Below are positions 1 through 12,161 of a stretch of 64,000 bases of DNA, piece by piece; the stretch's first letter is position 1, and each line of letters starts with the position of its first letter. The translations under genes were made by a program, and so were the position numbers. The DNA lies in contig JAMWFC010000071.1 in the NCBI GenBank assembly GCA_027475525.1, positions 1 to 64,000 on the forward strand. Reading direction: 5' to 3'. The notes under the pieces were generated by a model, which was not told where the DNA came from, searched no databases, and saw nothing but the letters and a program-made list of their open reading frames with translations. The stretch is from Macrolepiota albuminosa. Taxonomy: Eukaryota; Basidiomycota; Agaricomycetes; Agaricales; Agaricaceae.

Positions 1-458
1 TGCTACATCATCATTCAAGATAGATATGATGTCTATTTGCTTGGGGTGGGAAGCAGGCTGGGGCTCCTCAGCCATGCAGACTGTGCTAGTTGTGCAGGAC
101 TCACGAGTTGGGGATGATGATTCTACTGCGAGGTTGCATAATGCTAGTCGATCGCATATCTAGTTATCTTTGCAGACTTCATAGTGTTGTTGCATGATTC
201 TTGCAAATGCCTTTGACCTCAAATCCCAATAGTAATTGGGTTTCAATGTGTTTCTGCAGTATCCGAGTATATGAGATTAATATGTATTGCAATCATTGAA
301 TTTGAGTCTGTTTCCAATCATTTGGTAAGTTTTTCAGCTGCCCTTCTAGCATGGAATGTTAACATACCAATCTATATAATCCAGAATTCAACAGTATATT
401 TAAGCTTGCTTCTTAGCACAATAAAGAAAAAGAGCCTCAAGTAGCTGATACTACCTCA
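1..458. other. no gene recognised
   Basis: AT-rich sequence upstream of the alpha-kinase remnant. I see no convincing open frame, RNA gene or repeat. It may hold further decayed 5' exons of the neighbouring kinase copy. Confidence 0.4.
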
Positions 459-1480
459 TTGGTTTCTGCATTAAATTCTAAGAAGAGCTTAATCTCTCGT
501 TCTACAAATGATGAGTCCAACAAGCATATACTGGCAGATGCTCTGAAGGTTGTGCTCAAGAGTGCATTCAAGCCTCAAAATTTAGCCATGCCACCACCTC
601 CTCTACCAGTTTCAAGATGGACTCAAAACCCACCTATGCAGACGTATACATTTACTTGATCTACAGCTACTGTTCCCAATAATGGTGAGGTTGTTCTGAT
701 TCCATTGGAAGAAGAGGAAACAATTGAGATTGCCACAGATTGGATTGATGGAGAGACTGCTTCAAATTGGAATGAGTCCTATTGCCAAACTGGATATATT
801 GGTTGTGGAGCTACTAAATGCACCATCTATGTAAGCATTTTGTTTTGTAGTAGGATTGTGTTCAGCTTGTTGATATCTTGTGATTGTAGGCTCAATTTGA
901 TGGTAGAGAATTTGTCCTAACCCAAAATTTTGATGAGCAAACTACATGCGATGAACCGACAGAAAACTTGACTGGGGAGTACAAATTATTGGCTTTGTGC
1001 CATTGATTCAAAGGGAAGTTTGACAAGTATGCCAAAGCTCAAGGATTGAGGACAATTTTCAGTGAGCACTGTAGTCCTTTTGACTGTATACTGACTTATC
1101 ACTACAATGTTTAGAGTTCTACTTCAACTACTGAGACTCAATGCTTAGGACCCTTCAACCATCACTGACCTCTGGCAGTACCCCATTTCCTTTCCAGGAC
1201 TTTATTGCATCTCCATTACTCCCTTGTGGTCCTGTAGACCCAAAAGTTTGCAAATACACTGGTAATGACAATTTCGGTGAGGCATTGGATGATATGACAA
1301 AGGCTATTCATGCATTTGTCCATTTCTTGGTCATCTACTCTCAGGATTACTTGCTATTTTGTGATTTACAAGGTATATGTCTTGTTCTGAAGTCTTTGAT
1401 ATAGCTAACTGATGCTGAGGTACACTGGATTTAAATGGAGTGATGTGTCTGTTTGACCCACAAGCTTACACGTCAGTCTT
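459..1480 (+). pseudogene. decayed alpha-kinase (atypical protein kinase) gene
   Basis: Alpha-kinases phosphorylate Ser/Thr using a fold unrelated to ordinary kinases (eEF2K/MHCK family) and are expanded in mushrooms. Seen: an N-terminal Pro-rich stretch, an in-frame TGA at about 656-658, then an acidic region continuing in the same frame. A plausible intron (828-890) joins to a segment starting AQFDGREFVLTQNF and then LTGEYKLLALCH, broken by a stop near 1003-1008. Further on, KYTGNDNFGEALDDM and AFVHFL...LLFCDLQG match the family's (AF.HF..y.S...l..DLQG) core. After a possible short intron comes LTDAEVHW and then FDPQAY, the family's LTDPQIHT-like segment, with more stops. The C-terminal Zn/His-Cys part is not seen. 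Several stops make it a pseudogene. The family call rests on motif recognition only. Confidence 0.6.
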
Positions 1481-2318
1481 ATAAGTTTCTAAATTAATGC
1501 AAATCTTGATGATAGAAGCCTTGATATTTGATTCAGTTGTGAGCTTCTGTTTTCGGAACTCTTCCAACATTTTGTAGAGAGGCTTGCTGTGGTCAAAATG
1601 ACTCAATAAAGAGTAGTCATTGCTAGCTTCATTACAATCAGCTAGAAGCTGTATATTACCTCTAAGTATTGGCCAAATAATATTAATGACTTTTGTCGCA
1701 CACAATATATTTCCACATGCACCATGTAAGCTCATTGGCTTCAGCATGAACCTTGTGGTAATTATTCCTTATCTGTTCAAGCAATTCATTGAGGCACACT
1801 TTAGTCTCCCTCATTTTGTCAAAAGTTCAACAAACATGGACACCTGGCTGAACCTATATCACATTGTATCAGTATTTTGATACTAACATAGAAGTGTGAG
1901 TATAGCTTACCTCAACTAGCTTGGACTTCTTGTTGTATTTTCACAGAACAGTAATAATAGTGATACCTTTTTCTTCTTGGCAGAGCTTTGCTCCAGCCTT
2001 TTTCTGCTGCCATTCAAGGGTAATCTGGTGAGCTCTAGAAAGGTTGTTGAATTTATTGCTAGAACTAGTTGTCTGAACTGTGCAAGGAGGGCCAGCATGG
2101 AGTCTGGTATTAGATGCCTGTGCACAATAAATCCCAGCACGAGAGATTACAGCTGAGGCAAAGTCTGAGGTAATAGTGTTGCATTGTTCTTCAGAGTCTA
2201 GTGCCATGGCAGAAGAGTCTTTCTGCACAAGCAGATTTGCTATGCCCAGAAGTACAAATATTTCACATGGAAGATTTTCTTGATTTCCTGCCATTTGATA
2301 GTGTTCAGAAACTAACAA
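1466..2318 (-). other. unrecognised minus-strand ORF fragments
   Basis: Two open stretches on the minus strand, 1941-2318 (125 aa) and 1466-1747 (93 aa). The second reads like a helical protein (SNDYSLLSHFDHSKPLYKML). The first contains EIFVLLGIANLLVQKD, and a loosely similar LLLGIANCSIAMDM occurs in another orphan ORF at 34217-34783. They follow the integrase remnant on the same strand and may be its 3' neighbours in an older composite element. No family recognised. Confidence 0.3.
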
Positions 2319-2811
2319 TGCCTTTTATCTGAAATGAAGACTTACAATAATAAATGACACAACCGTTACAGATTCCAGCAGAGATTCTACTATACAGTAG
2401 ACCACACCCAGTGCATTGAGGCTTATCCTATAGTAGAGAAGTCAATAAAGGCCTCAAGATGTAATTTGGCCATGGGCTTACATTTATGGCTCATATTTTG
2501 GCTGCTGAAAGACCAGGTTTGCGAGATTGGCACTGGGAACAAATTTCACAGTCTAAATGTGCAAAGACAAATGAGCAGATTTTACAAGCAGCCATTTGAC
2601 TGAGTAGAAGAACTCAAACACTTAATTCACTCATATATACAGCAGCTTAAATACCATAAACTTGTGAATAGTAAAGTCAACAAAAAGATATGAGTTCAAA
2701 GGCTTGAGTACTCGTGAACTGGGAGAACCAATGTATATGAGGGGAGAATCAGGGGAACACAAGCGGGTAGAGATCCACAAAGACAGGCCAAACGTTCTCA
2801 AATGTCAAGTC

Positions 2812-4284
2812 TTAAACATCGAGTCTTTTATATGCTGCCTCGGCATGTTCTGCAAACTCTAACATTGAAAATGCAAGGAGTTGGTCCCCATCCATCTCCT
2901 TTTTAATTTCATGAATGACATTGACATCTACTGGAAGAAGGCAGTTCTTACCATCCCAGTGCTCTGGAGATTTGTATGCCTTGTTGCGTGATATACCAGA
3001 TGGACCAGACTTGTCAGAGTCTTTCCTTGACTTAAAACTATTTCGTTCTTTTATAAATTGCTTGAGAGTTTTCCATATAAGCTTGGCCCAGAGCCATCGG
3101 AACAGCTCTCTAAGAATAATGGCAGTTAACAAATCTTCTATTACATACTAAGGCCATGACTTACTGCTGATTCACATTGTTCTCATTATACAATCCTTCA
3201 GACTTCCCTCTTTCAAATACATCAACCATATTCTTTCCCCAATCAAGCTGCAAATGTCTCCAAGAACATTCAATGACAATATTGTGGACACTTCAAAGGT
3301 AGATGTGAGCAGGAAGTTCGTTTAATTCCATATCTGAGTGGAAGATTTTTCTAGAATGACATAATTAGCATGTATTGTGTTCTATGACTTTGCATATGAC
3401 TAACCATAAGGCATTCTGGAGACTATAAAGAAGAGTAGTCTCTGAACTGCAATCAGTAGAGAGTTGGAGAGGAATACCTAGACAGGAAAAGCAATAAGCC
3501 TGGCAACCTGATACTAGAAGAAAGACAAAGGCTCACCTCCATATTGTTCAACATAACAGAGAAACAGGTATCCAATGGTTTGGATATGACGGTTACTTGG
3601 AGCAATGTCAGCAAATAACCAGAATCCAGTAGCTTCATCTACAAAGCCATAGATAGGAAAGCCAATCTTATAGAGCTTGTCGTGTCTATTGCATGACCAA
3701 CACTCATGGATACCCAGCAGGACCTTGGAATGTCAAACAATTTTTTGTGCCAAGAGGTTCTGCATCTGAAAACCTTTAGGATTATGGATTTGCATAGTCT
3801 TGTGTACAAATGTATGAGGGAGATGTTGGGCTTGGTGTGCTGCAATGTGATGATGGATAGTCCAAGGTCCAGCATGACTTCCAGAGTCAAGATCAAGTTG
3901 TTCCAAAACAAGCTGCTCAGCATTGTGTTGACCTTTGTTCCTGAGGTTTTTTCCACCTCCCACAAACTCGTTGTGACTTCGAGCATGCTTGACAGAGCTG
4001 GTGCTAATTGTAGCCACCTGTTAACCAAATATAGCAAACATCAAACAGATTGGTGATTTATCTCAGATGTATATCATGATCACGGGCAAGATTTTAAGAA
4101 ATTTGTTTATTAGAATCTATGAGTTCTTCATGATACCCCTTCAGAGCAGCAACGAGTCATGGATCATCCTTCTTGACTGCATGGAATCTCATGAGGGCAA
4201 CGTAAGTGGAATCAAGTCTAGAACCTGACCTTTGTCACCATGCTGATTCTTCCCTGATGAATTGGAGTTCTGAGTACTAGACAT
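2812..4284 (-). pseudogene. decayed DDE integrase-core domain protein
   Basis: Resembles the multicopy 'integrase core domain' proteins of Agaricomycetes (retroviral-integrase-like DDE fold, Ginger-like). Read on the minus strand in changing frames: a start near 4284 (MSSTQNSNSSGKNQ), a helical segment, then WSCNRHDKLYKIGFPIYGF corresponding to the usual W.(D)GHDKL...G..IYG block, with the first catalytic Asp apparently replaced by Asn. VDEATGFWLF and PSNR follow, then DCSSETTLL (second Asp block), then HNIVIECSWRHLQLDWGKN carrying the Glu. The 3' ORF at 2812-3132 contains FRWLWAKL, KSGPSGISRNKAY and WDGKNCLLPVDVNVI, the typical C-terminal part. Frameshifts and stops separate the pieces, so it is inactive as it stands. 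Function (transposition) is inferred from the family. Confidence 0.6.
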
Positions 4285-4832
4285 GGCTAAAAGATTGGTG
4301 CGGTCCTGGTCATTCTGTTAACTATTTAAAAGGTCTCATACTAAGCCACATGACAATTAACTTACAAGTACTGCCATGCGTTAGAAATATGTCGGGCTTG
4401 CCATGCTGAATTATGCTGAGTAAGGATACATAAACAAGCTCAAGGAGAAAATTAGCTTATCAACTAATGGGTCCTTATAGTGTTTCAATTTCTTGGATCA
4501 TATGTGCATGCCTGTGAAGAACTGGACTCAGATACACCCTGTTGTTGCCACATATATAAAGTGTAAATGTTAGTTAATAGATAAATATTACATCAATATA
4601 AGACTTGCCTTGACCAAACCCACATGTTATTCACATTATTAAGCTGACCACACTGTCATTAAGCTGAACACATGGTACTGCAATGAAAAGCATATGGAAC
4701 ATTCTTGGAGATGTAATCAATCATATAAGACCTATTAAAGCATATTCATATTTAAGCAACTACTATGACCATATGTCTACTCATTGTAATAGGTGCACCT
4801 TCTCCATCTGGTGAAAACACACACTCGGCTCC

Positions 4833-7200
4833 CTAAGGTGTATCAAGAGCCAAGACTTTGCCAGATGTACTGATCAGCAAACCATCCATAATCATAATCT
4901 TTTTGCCCTTGACAGAGGGTCGTACTGGAGTAACATACTTTAGAGGCACACAGAGCTTATTACGATCAACTTGAATCAATGTCAAAGAGCTTTCTGTTCC
5001 AACCCATAACCCCCTTTTAGCTTTATAGTCACCATTCTTCCAGCCTGGATCGTTCAGTATAGGTTTTGTGTGGCATAATTGCACTTTAACCTTTTTTCCA
5101 CTGAAGTTTTTGTTGTCCATCCATGCACAATATGCTGATAGATTGTAAGACACGTCAAACCACTCAAATTTGAGAAAACATACAAAATGCAGAAGATGGA
5201 TTTGGAGTCTGCAAAGATGGATTCCATGCAGGACTAGCATACATGCTCGATGCAAAAGAAAGAGGAGTTGAAGCTGTTAAAGATGTAGATGACAGAGGTA
5301 TATCAAGTCCAGCCAGTGAAGCAATATTGGGAGGCGGTGGCTCAATGTATTTCCAACCAGCCTCTGCATTTTCAGAGATCAACAGTTTCATATTTTGGTT
5401 GTGACTGAGGGGGATCATTATACATAAAAGACTTGTTCAAATAGTTTAAACTTACTGGTAAGCCAAATTCCAAAGATGAAGAGGTTCTTAATGCAGAGTG
5501 GCATTAAGTTCCACTAGAACGTCGTTACCCTGCAGTGGCACTTTGATTATTCCCTCGTAATTTTTGAGGCGATAGGAACCAATGACTCAAATGTGATGTC
5601 CTACAAAATAGCAATTCCGAATTTTTACAAGTTAAAAGGGTTGGCTATTAATCTTATTGTCAGCAGGGAGGCCATGCATAATAACTATAACTCACTTAAT
5701 CAACGGATTGACCTCATTCCCACTGTGAGATACTAGCAGCACTACTTTCAGTTTGGCTATGTAAGCATCCAGAATAACTGGACTATGAAAGAAGTTGACT
5801 GAGTCTGTAGGTGCTTCAATCTAAAAAAGCAATCTATCAGCCCACTGTTTGAACAATTTGAACAAGAAAAAAAAATTCTGCACCTGCAGTGCAGCACAAT
5901 CGTCATATATTGAAACTGTGTCTCCATTTATTAAAGTCATCTAATCTGTGAAACCCTGTTGTTGCACTAATGCTACAATTACATGGTCTCCAACAGTTAT
6001 CCTCTTTCATAGATGTTTGACTGGTACTAATAAGTGTACATTTTGGTCATTGACATCTACTGTTGCTATCCTCCTATAATGCTGTACACCACACCAATAG
6101 CTCCTCAAGTATCTCTGTCTGTGATCTTCACATTGTCTCCAGCACATAAAAGCTGAGCACCTATTCTTTGCAAAGTGCATTCAAAACATTCTACAGGTAT
6201 GATTCGCAAGTTCTTGAAATGCACAATCTTAGCTGAGGTTGGGATGGCTTCTTCAGGTTGAAATTTGTCAGTAAATAAGCATAGATACCCATCCAAATAC
6301 ATCTGCCCATAAAATCTCCCTTCTTCTGAAGATAGCATGTGAATGGATTGATCTCTATAAGTTGCCTTGATTTCAGCCAGGTCAAGTAAAGCTGTGTCAG
6401 CATGGCATAGTCAATAAGATTGTGAAATAAATGACTCAACATCAATACGTTTCTGCTTTATAAGGTGTAAATGATTGTTCAAACAGGAGACAACATAAAC
6501 TTTGGCCTCAAAATTATAATAATCTGCAACATAGGCCAAGTCCCCATTAAAAGGCCCCTGTGTTAATCTCATCCAAGACCCACTTGAGGGAATAAAGAGC
6601 TTCTGTTCTCTGAGGTATGATGGCCAATCTGACGAGTCAATTGGGTAAGCCTGCCACCAGTAAACATCAGAAATGCCTCTGCAAAGATCCTGTACATTTT
6701 GTAGTCTCAAAGCCTCAACTACTATACAACCTGGTTGTGAAATAGAGCTGATAATTGATTTGACATCCCAAGTGCCACTGCGAATAACTTTTTCCATGAG
6801 AATAAATGTAGTGGTTTCCTCAGTTCCTGGCTGAAGAGAAGGAATATAAGAATATAATAGAATAAAAAAGAAGGCATACTTTTATGGAGACTGGCCAGAG
6901 TCCTGTTGCTCCATCAAAAGGTAAAATGTGACTTTAATAAGGCACTTTGACAGACAAAAGTTGTTGGCTGTGAGAGTGGGCATGAGCATGAGCAAGTATA
7001 GCATTCCATTTCATATCACTGTCCAATTTAATCTGTTCAATGGCAAGTAAGTGATGGGAAAGACTTCGATCCAATGCAACAGGTCCACTATCTTCAATTA
7101 AGTTATTTGTAGTCCATGCCTTGTCAGCTATAGGTATATGGAGTATCTGTACAAACTATCATTGTCGTCTCCTTCCACATTAAGATCTTCATCATCAGCT
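4833..7200 (-). pseudogene. Spt5-like NGN/KOW protein, decayed copy
   Basis: Spt5 is a transcription elongation factor with NGN and several KOW domains and a repetitive C-terminal region; mushrooms carry many divergent copies. On the minus strand the ORF at 6411-6797 shows an NGN-like stretch (CIVVEALRLQNVQDLCRG) followed by a KOW motif (GSWMRLTQGPFNGDLAYV). Downstream 6105-6338 contains LCAGDNVKITDRDT, a second KOW-like start. The 5164-5418 frame has a Ser/Pro/Thr-rich tail with an AWNPSLQTPNPSS stretch resembling the CTR. The 4833-5255 frame ends with a further beta-rich segment (KPILNDPGWKNGDY, VRPSVKGKKIMIMDG). The pieces lie in different frames separated by stops or unmapped introns, so I call it a pseudogene or badly decayed copy. 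The true Spt5 gene would be elsewhere. Confidence 0.5.
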
Positions 7201-7499
7201 TGAGCCTTGGTGTCTAGAAAAAGATTCTGCCAAGTGCAATAATTATCAGTCATGTCACCCACTCAATACTTCATATATACCTCATATCTAAACCTTTTCC
7301 TCGATTGCACACCTTTATTTCTATTTTTATTACCTTTAAACATGAATTGTAGTTCTAAGTCATATTCTCATTATCATTACCTTCACACATAAGTCTGCCA
7401 TTCTAAGTGGTATGTTTTTGTTAAAAGTCTAAAGACAGAACACGACACAAATGTTTTGTTACTATATACCTAAACAGAAATAATCAATATAAGGAAGAT
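7201..7499. other. no gene recognised
   Basis: AT-rich spacer between the Spt5-like remnant and the dispersed repeat at 7500. Nothing supported. Confidence 0.4.
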
Positions 7500-7640
7500 A
7501 AAGATAACAGGCAGTTCAACAGAAAGACATACAAAAGAACTTTGAAATGCAAATAATGTCCTTATAACCAACCCCTCAACTTCAGGGCGACCTTCTGAGT
7601 ATCAAGCTGGTTATGTGTGCAAGATCATGTGTGCAGAATC
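7500..7640. repeat. dispersed repeat, copy A
   Basis: Shares an imperfect stretch with 20565-20700. The clearest shared words are ACCAACCC, GGGC(G/A)ACCTTCTGAGTATCAA and CTGGT(T/C)ATG. It may be the 3' part of an old LTR followed by the internal start of its element, since TATCA precedes it; this is inference. Confidence 0.45.
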
Positions 7641-7788
7641 ATATGTGCAGGATCATATATGCAGGATCATGTGTGCAGGATCATATGCTGGAGGCCATGT
7701 GCACAGGATCATATGCAGCTGGGATCATGTGCGGTGGATCATGTGTGTGGGATCATGTGCAGCTGGGATCATATGCTAGGGATCATGT
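7613..7788. repeat. GATCATGTGTGCA-type minisatellite
   Basis: About ten degenerate copies of a 13-17 bp unit built on GGATCATGTGTGCA. The array ends exactly at the left LTR of the Gypsy element, and the flank beyond the right LTR resumes with ATGTGTGCCTAG, so the element landed in this array. Confidence 0.7.
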
Positions 7789-8744
7789 TGATGACGCCCA
7801 AAGTTTGGTCAGCAACAAATGTAACAATTGTGTTACCGTACCAAGAGTGTGCGTTGGGCGCGCTATAAGTGATGTGAGGAGTCCCGGGCAGGTCCCAGAG
7901 AACGCGTCTGTGAAAAAGGGTAAAAGTCGGTAACGGGGTCGGCAAGTGTCAAGCGCTAAGGTAAAGCGCCTAAGGAAAATGCGGTAAGTGAACACGGCAA
8001 GGGTGAGCGGCAAGAGCACGATAAGCTTAGCGAAGTTCTAAGCGTCGATAATGCCTGCCGTAGTTGCAAGGCGCGAGTATGTCGAGTGTTGGCGAACGTC
8101 TGTAACTACCGATGAGTTCGACGTTGCCGACCGTAGCGTAAATGAGCTCTTGAGCGTAAGGGAGACTGAAGTAAGGGGGAAACTGTGGTCTATTCGTCTG
8201 CTGATGTCCTGTCCTATGTACAAGTCGGTAAGTACTTTTATACTACAATGAGTTCGCCGTCGCCAGTGGCTAATGACGCCAGAGTGCGGTAAACTGGAAA
8301 ATTTCAAAGGGGTAGCTCCAACGGTTTCAGATCCCTACCGTCCATTCAAGAGCCTTAGCGACGCCAGGCGACAGATCGCGAAGCTAAACCATCACTCCAT
8401 CACCCTTCTGTCTGTCAGAACACCTAAGCGACGTTGGGCGCCAAATCGAGACGGTAAGCGGTGTCAGACGCCAAGGTCAAACGCCAAGCTGTCCGTCAGT
8501 TTTTGATAGATCATCAAGCTTCTCGCTAAGCGCTGTCGTCAGTGACTGATGCCATCTGTCAGTTGTCATTCTTGCTGCCGTCGGCGCTATCATTGATTGG
8601 ATCTGCTTCTTGCCGTGCGCGGCCGTCAGAAATGGCTTAAAATGGGTAGAACGCGTGCGCTAAGTTCGGAACGAGTGCGGCAAGGTTTCCGGAGCCGGTG
8701 CCGAGCCTGCCGTTGATGCGCCTAACCTGTATAGGGTCCTATCA
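7789..8744 (-). repeat. Gypsy 3' LTR (left)
   Basis: 956 bp, TGATGACGCC...GGGTCCTATCA, ending in a 4-bp terminal inverted repeat TGAT/ATCA. Nearly identical to 18863-19818, implying recent insertion. The sequence is rich in GGTAAG, GGCAAG and GCTAAG words on the plus strand. Confidence 0.95.
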
Positions 8745-8753
8745 TCTCCCCCC
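8745..8753 (-). promoter_or_regulatory. putative polypurine tract
   Basis: On the minus strand GGGGGGAGA directly precedes the left LTR, the position and composition expected for the primer of plus-strand DNA synthesis. Confidence 0.65.
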
Positions 8754-8913
8754 AACTGAAAAATTGACTGTCCTCAGTCACCAAATAAGGCTACCGTTAC
8801 CGCTTTTGTGACCAGTGGTCCGTGCGTTCTTGAGATTTGGTTTATAGTCCTGGCGCATGAGTGTGGACTTCGTTTCTTCTCCCCATTTTTACCTGGCGCT
8901 CCATAATATTAAA

Positions 8914-11330
8914 ATGTCTTTTCGAATTCCAACTCCGCCCCCTGTCCCATCCCGTGAGGCTCAAGAAGCCGCGTACGCCTATATCGCCAAGGCCAACAAG
9001 TTTATCCGGCATATCGAGGGCGTTGGCGCCGAGGCGTCTCAAAACTTAGTGGTTGGCGTGATGAAGCTGCTCGAGAAGTGGTATGAGGTGAGGGTCCTTG
9101 GCGTCGGGTGGGATCGCGAAATCGAGGTGCGGGAGTGGTGCCGCGCCCGGTATGTCGACAATCGTGGCGCTGAGTGGTTGGCGCCTTTCTCCCGTTTCGT
9201 AAGTTGCTTTTAGTTCTTGCCGAGTCGGTAGCTGATCGAGTTGCCAGGCGCCTCCTCCCGTCCCAACGATCGAGGACGAGTTGGAGGACATTCTGTCCGG
9301 TGCCTTGCCGATGACGGTAAGCGCGCCTGCGGCAGAGTGAGTATCTCTAACCACTTCTCATAACTTAGCTCTGGTCTGACTTGTCACCACACAGTAAACA
9401 AGAAGTGTTGGCGCCTTTGGCGCGCATGCAGGTTGCGGAGGAGGTCGCGGCAAGGCAGGAGGAGATTTCTCAGGACGCCCGTGAGATCACCAGGGCGCTA
9501 GAGGAGCGAGAGAGAGTGGCCGCATTGGCGGCAGAGATGGAGGACGTTGCCGCTGGGAAGGCGCCTGCCGTTGAGAGGCAGGCAGTAGCAGAGGGATCCG
9601 GCAAGGTAGGTCGCGCCGGTAGCACTTCGAGCCCAGTGCTGCCGGCTAGCAAGTCGGGCTCGCCGAGGAAGCCGGCAGGTGCTTCCAAACGTAAGGTAAG
9701 TGCTGATTTCACTTGCCGTTGCCGACAGTCGCTAACGACTTTTACAGAGTCGCAAGGCGGCTCCCCAATACGCGGTAAGTGGTCTCTTCTTTTTGAACTT
9801 GAATTACTAAATTCCTGTAGGCGCCAACCCAAAGCTCCTTTGACGACAAGGAGCTGAAAGGTTTGCTTTTGCCGCGTCGGGAGGAGGCTGTCCTTGACGA
9901 GGGACAGGAGGCCGGGGTCGTGATGGAGGAGATGAAGGGAAAGAAGACCGTTTCCCTGGCGACCCGGCAAGCGTTTAAGGAGGCACGGGGAGCGGTAAGT
10001 GGCTTTCCCGTTTCATTTATTTTTGGCTAACTTTTAGCGCTAGTGCGACAAGTGCTGGGCAGACAACGACCCAGAAGGCTGCTGGTTCCCGACTGGGGCC
10101 CAGCCGTGCTATCGTTGTGGTGCTCTTAAGCGCGCCTGCACCATCGACGGGGCGAAGAGTCGCGAGCGTGGCGGTGCGCCAGACACACTTGTCGAGAAAA
10201 CCTTTTCGCGCGCTGTCTTGGTTAGGAGGGCTAGGGAGTTTGTGGAGGGGCAGAGGGAGAAGGTCGCTGCCGGTGGTATGGCAGCCATTGGACGTGCCTC
10301 CTTGGCGTTGCCGACACGCCAAGGAGATGGGACGGAAACTGTCGGCCAACGAGGCGCTGGAGAGCGCCAAGGGACTTTGGTCCCAGAAAAACGACCAGCC
10401 CCTTCCCCCAGCAAAGGGAAGGGCAAAGCAAAACGACCTCGGGTAGTATCGTCGTCGCCTTCCCCCTCGCCGGCGCCAAAGGACACTGAAATGGAGGACC
10501 TGGAGAAGGCGTTGGCGGCTAGTCGCCTCCCGCCTCGTGACACAGAGGCTGGTCCAAGTGGCCTCTTGTCGCCTATCCATTTGGCGGCGAGGTCCCTTGG
10601 CGGGGAACAGGAGGAGGGAGAACGGGAAGCGGTTGGCGACGCGACGCCTCGAAAGGAGCTGGAAGAAGCCCCTGCCGACATCGAGATGGGGGAGGAGAAG
10701 GCAGAGGGAGCGGTAGCGGGGGGCGTTGAGGATCTGGCGGCCGACGAAACGTTGGCGACGCAGCGGGAGGTTGGCGAGGAGGAGGCATCGGCAAGGGAGG
10801 TAGTGGAGGGAGAGGAAGGGGCAACAGGGGTTACCCGGGAAGAGCCTGAGTGGCGTTGGCTGCCTCCCTATGGGAACATTGCCCCTTGGGAGGTATCTGA
10901 CCCCGAGGACGTTGCCGGATTGGAGCCCAGGCGACCTGTCGTCGCCAGGATAAACCCTGCCTGGACTCCCCAGCCGCAGCCAACGGTCACTGGCGACGCC
11001 TTCAACTGGCTGGGGCAGGACCTCGTATACCCGGTGGTGGCCCTCAACCCGCGGGAGATGCTGGAGAGGTTTGCCAGGAGGGCGGCAACGATGGAGGCGG
11101 CAATGGAGCGGGAACGGGAGCGAGTCCGGGGGCAGCTTATGGCGCTAAGGCTGCGCTACTCTAACTTGGGTCGCAGTCTCCACGTTCTTCGCGATTACCA
11201 AGGCGATTGCCAAGCCGCCATCGATTGGCAAACCGCCAACGACATCCAGCCTGGCGATCTTCTCCCTCTTCGCGATTCCTCTTTGCCACTAACCGACGAC
11301 TCCCTCTCCATGGACGACGTTAGCGAGTAA
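8914..11330 (+). CDS. spliced opposite-strand gene inside Gypsy, Cys-cluster protein
   Basis: Six exons on the strand opposite to gag-pol: 8914-9198, 9248-9316, 9369-9695, 9748-9774, 9821-9994, 10044-11330. Four of the five introns start GTAAGT and the fifth GTAAGC, and all are phase 0, giving 722 aa. I chose the ATG at 8914 (context AAAATGTC) over the in-frame ATG at 8857; both are near the left LTR. Visible parts: a Pro-rich N-terminus (TPPPVPSREAQEAAYAYI), an acidic coiled-coil-like region from exon 3 (EEISQDAREITRALEERER), and a cysteine cluster C295-x2-C-x8-C-x8-C-x2-C-x6-C326 starting CDKCWADNDPEGC. A long Glu/Ala/Pro-rich region and a C-terminal helical segment (EAAMERERERVRGQLMALRL) follow. 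The cluster resembles zinc-binding clusters of basidiomycete proteins of unknown role. Function unknown: nucleic-acid or Gag-like binding is inference. Expression is unproven. Confidence 0.6.
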
Positions 11331-11963
11331 ACGGACCTTAGCGTAGATAGGCCGTTTGTACATATCTTTTTGTTGGCGCTTCGATATTCTTTTTATATAA
11401 TTTTGGTGTTTCCCTGCCGAGTGGAGGTTTTGAGTCCAATAATCTGAGTTAGCGTAGCGGCTGAGAGCAAGAAAAGCATAGCAAAGAGAAAGCAAGCGGT
11501 AAGTATTCTGAGGTAGGTATTAGCAAGAACAGTAATATGTGAGGGACTTAGACAAATTTTTGAGAAAAGGGAAACGCTCAGTAAATCATCATAGCGAAAA
11601 ACCCTTGGCGAGAGTTGCGCAATGCGCTAAGCGTTGGCGACACGCTAGCGCTGCGACTTGACTATGTAAAGAATTGTCTGTTGGATATAGTACAGTAAGT
11701 ATCGGCAAGGGAGATAAGTAAAGTAAGTAATAGAAAAAGGAGCTTATCAATAATATTCTTTTCTAATCGTTTTCTTCTTCTTCAACTAAAGTCGGCAAGT
11801 CATCATCGTCCAATAGTTCGGTTTCTTCAAGTTCTCTCAGCTTGGCGGTGTCGATATCTAGCGCTTCAAGCGGCAAGTCGATTTGTTCTCTAGCGAGGTA
11901 TGGCAATAGGCGAAAAGCGGCAACAGGTCGATGCAGTACTGAACCATCTAATTCACAGAGCAC

Positions 11964-12118
11964 GTAAGCGCCTCCACGGTTACGAGAGATAACTACCAAG
12001 GGTCCTAGATAGCGCGGGCGCATTTTCTTATTGTATGAGGTGTAAGCGCCTCCACGGTTACGAGAGATAACTACCAAGGTCCTAGATAGCGCGGGCGCAT
12101 TTTCTTATTGTATGAGGT
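11964..12118. repeat. 78/77-bp tandem duplication
   Basis: Two copies starting at 11964 and 12042, differing by one G in a run. See the finding on k=77 overlaps. Confidence 0.9.
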
Positions 12119-12161
12119 CTCGATTTTGGAGTTGCGCATAAGCACTAGCGCACCCCTCGGG

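Noticed and set aside
8038..8506. Open frames inside the Gypsy LTR on both strands
   Set aside because: Identical frames recur in the other LTR (19112-19580) with no domain or start context; they reflect LTR sequence.
9470..10824. Long minus-strand frames of 166-190 aa opposite the Gypsy accessory gene
   Set aside because: They are Ser/Pro/Arg-rich antisense shadows of a GC-rich acidic coding region and contain no domain.
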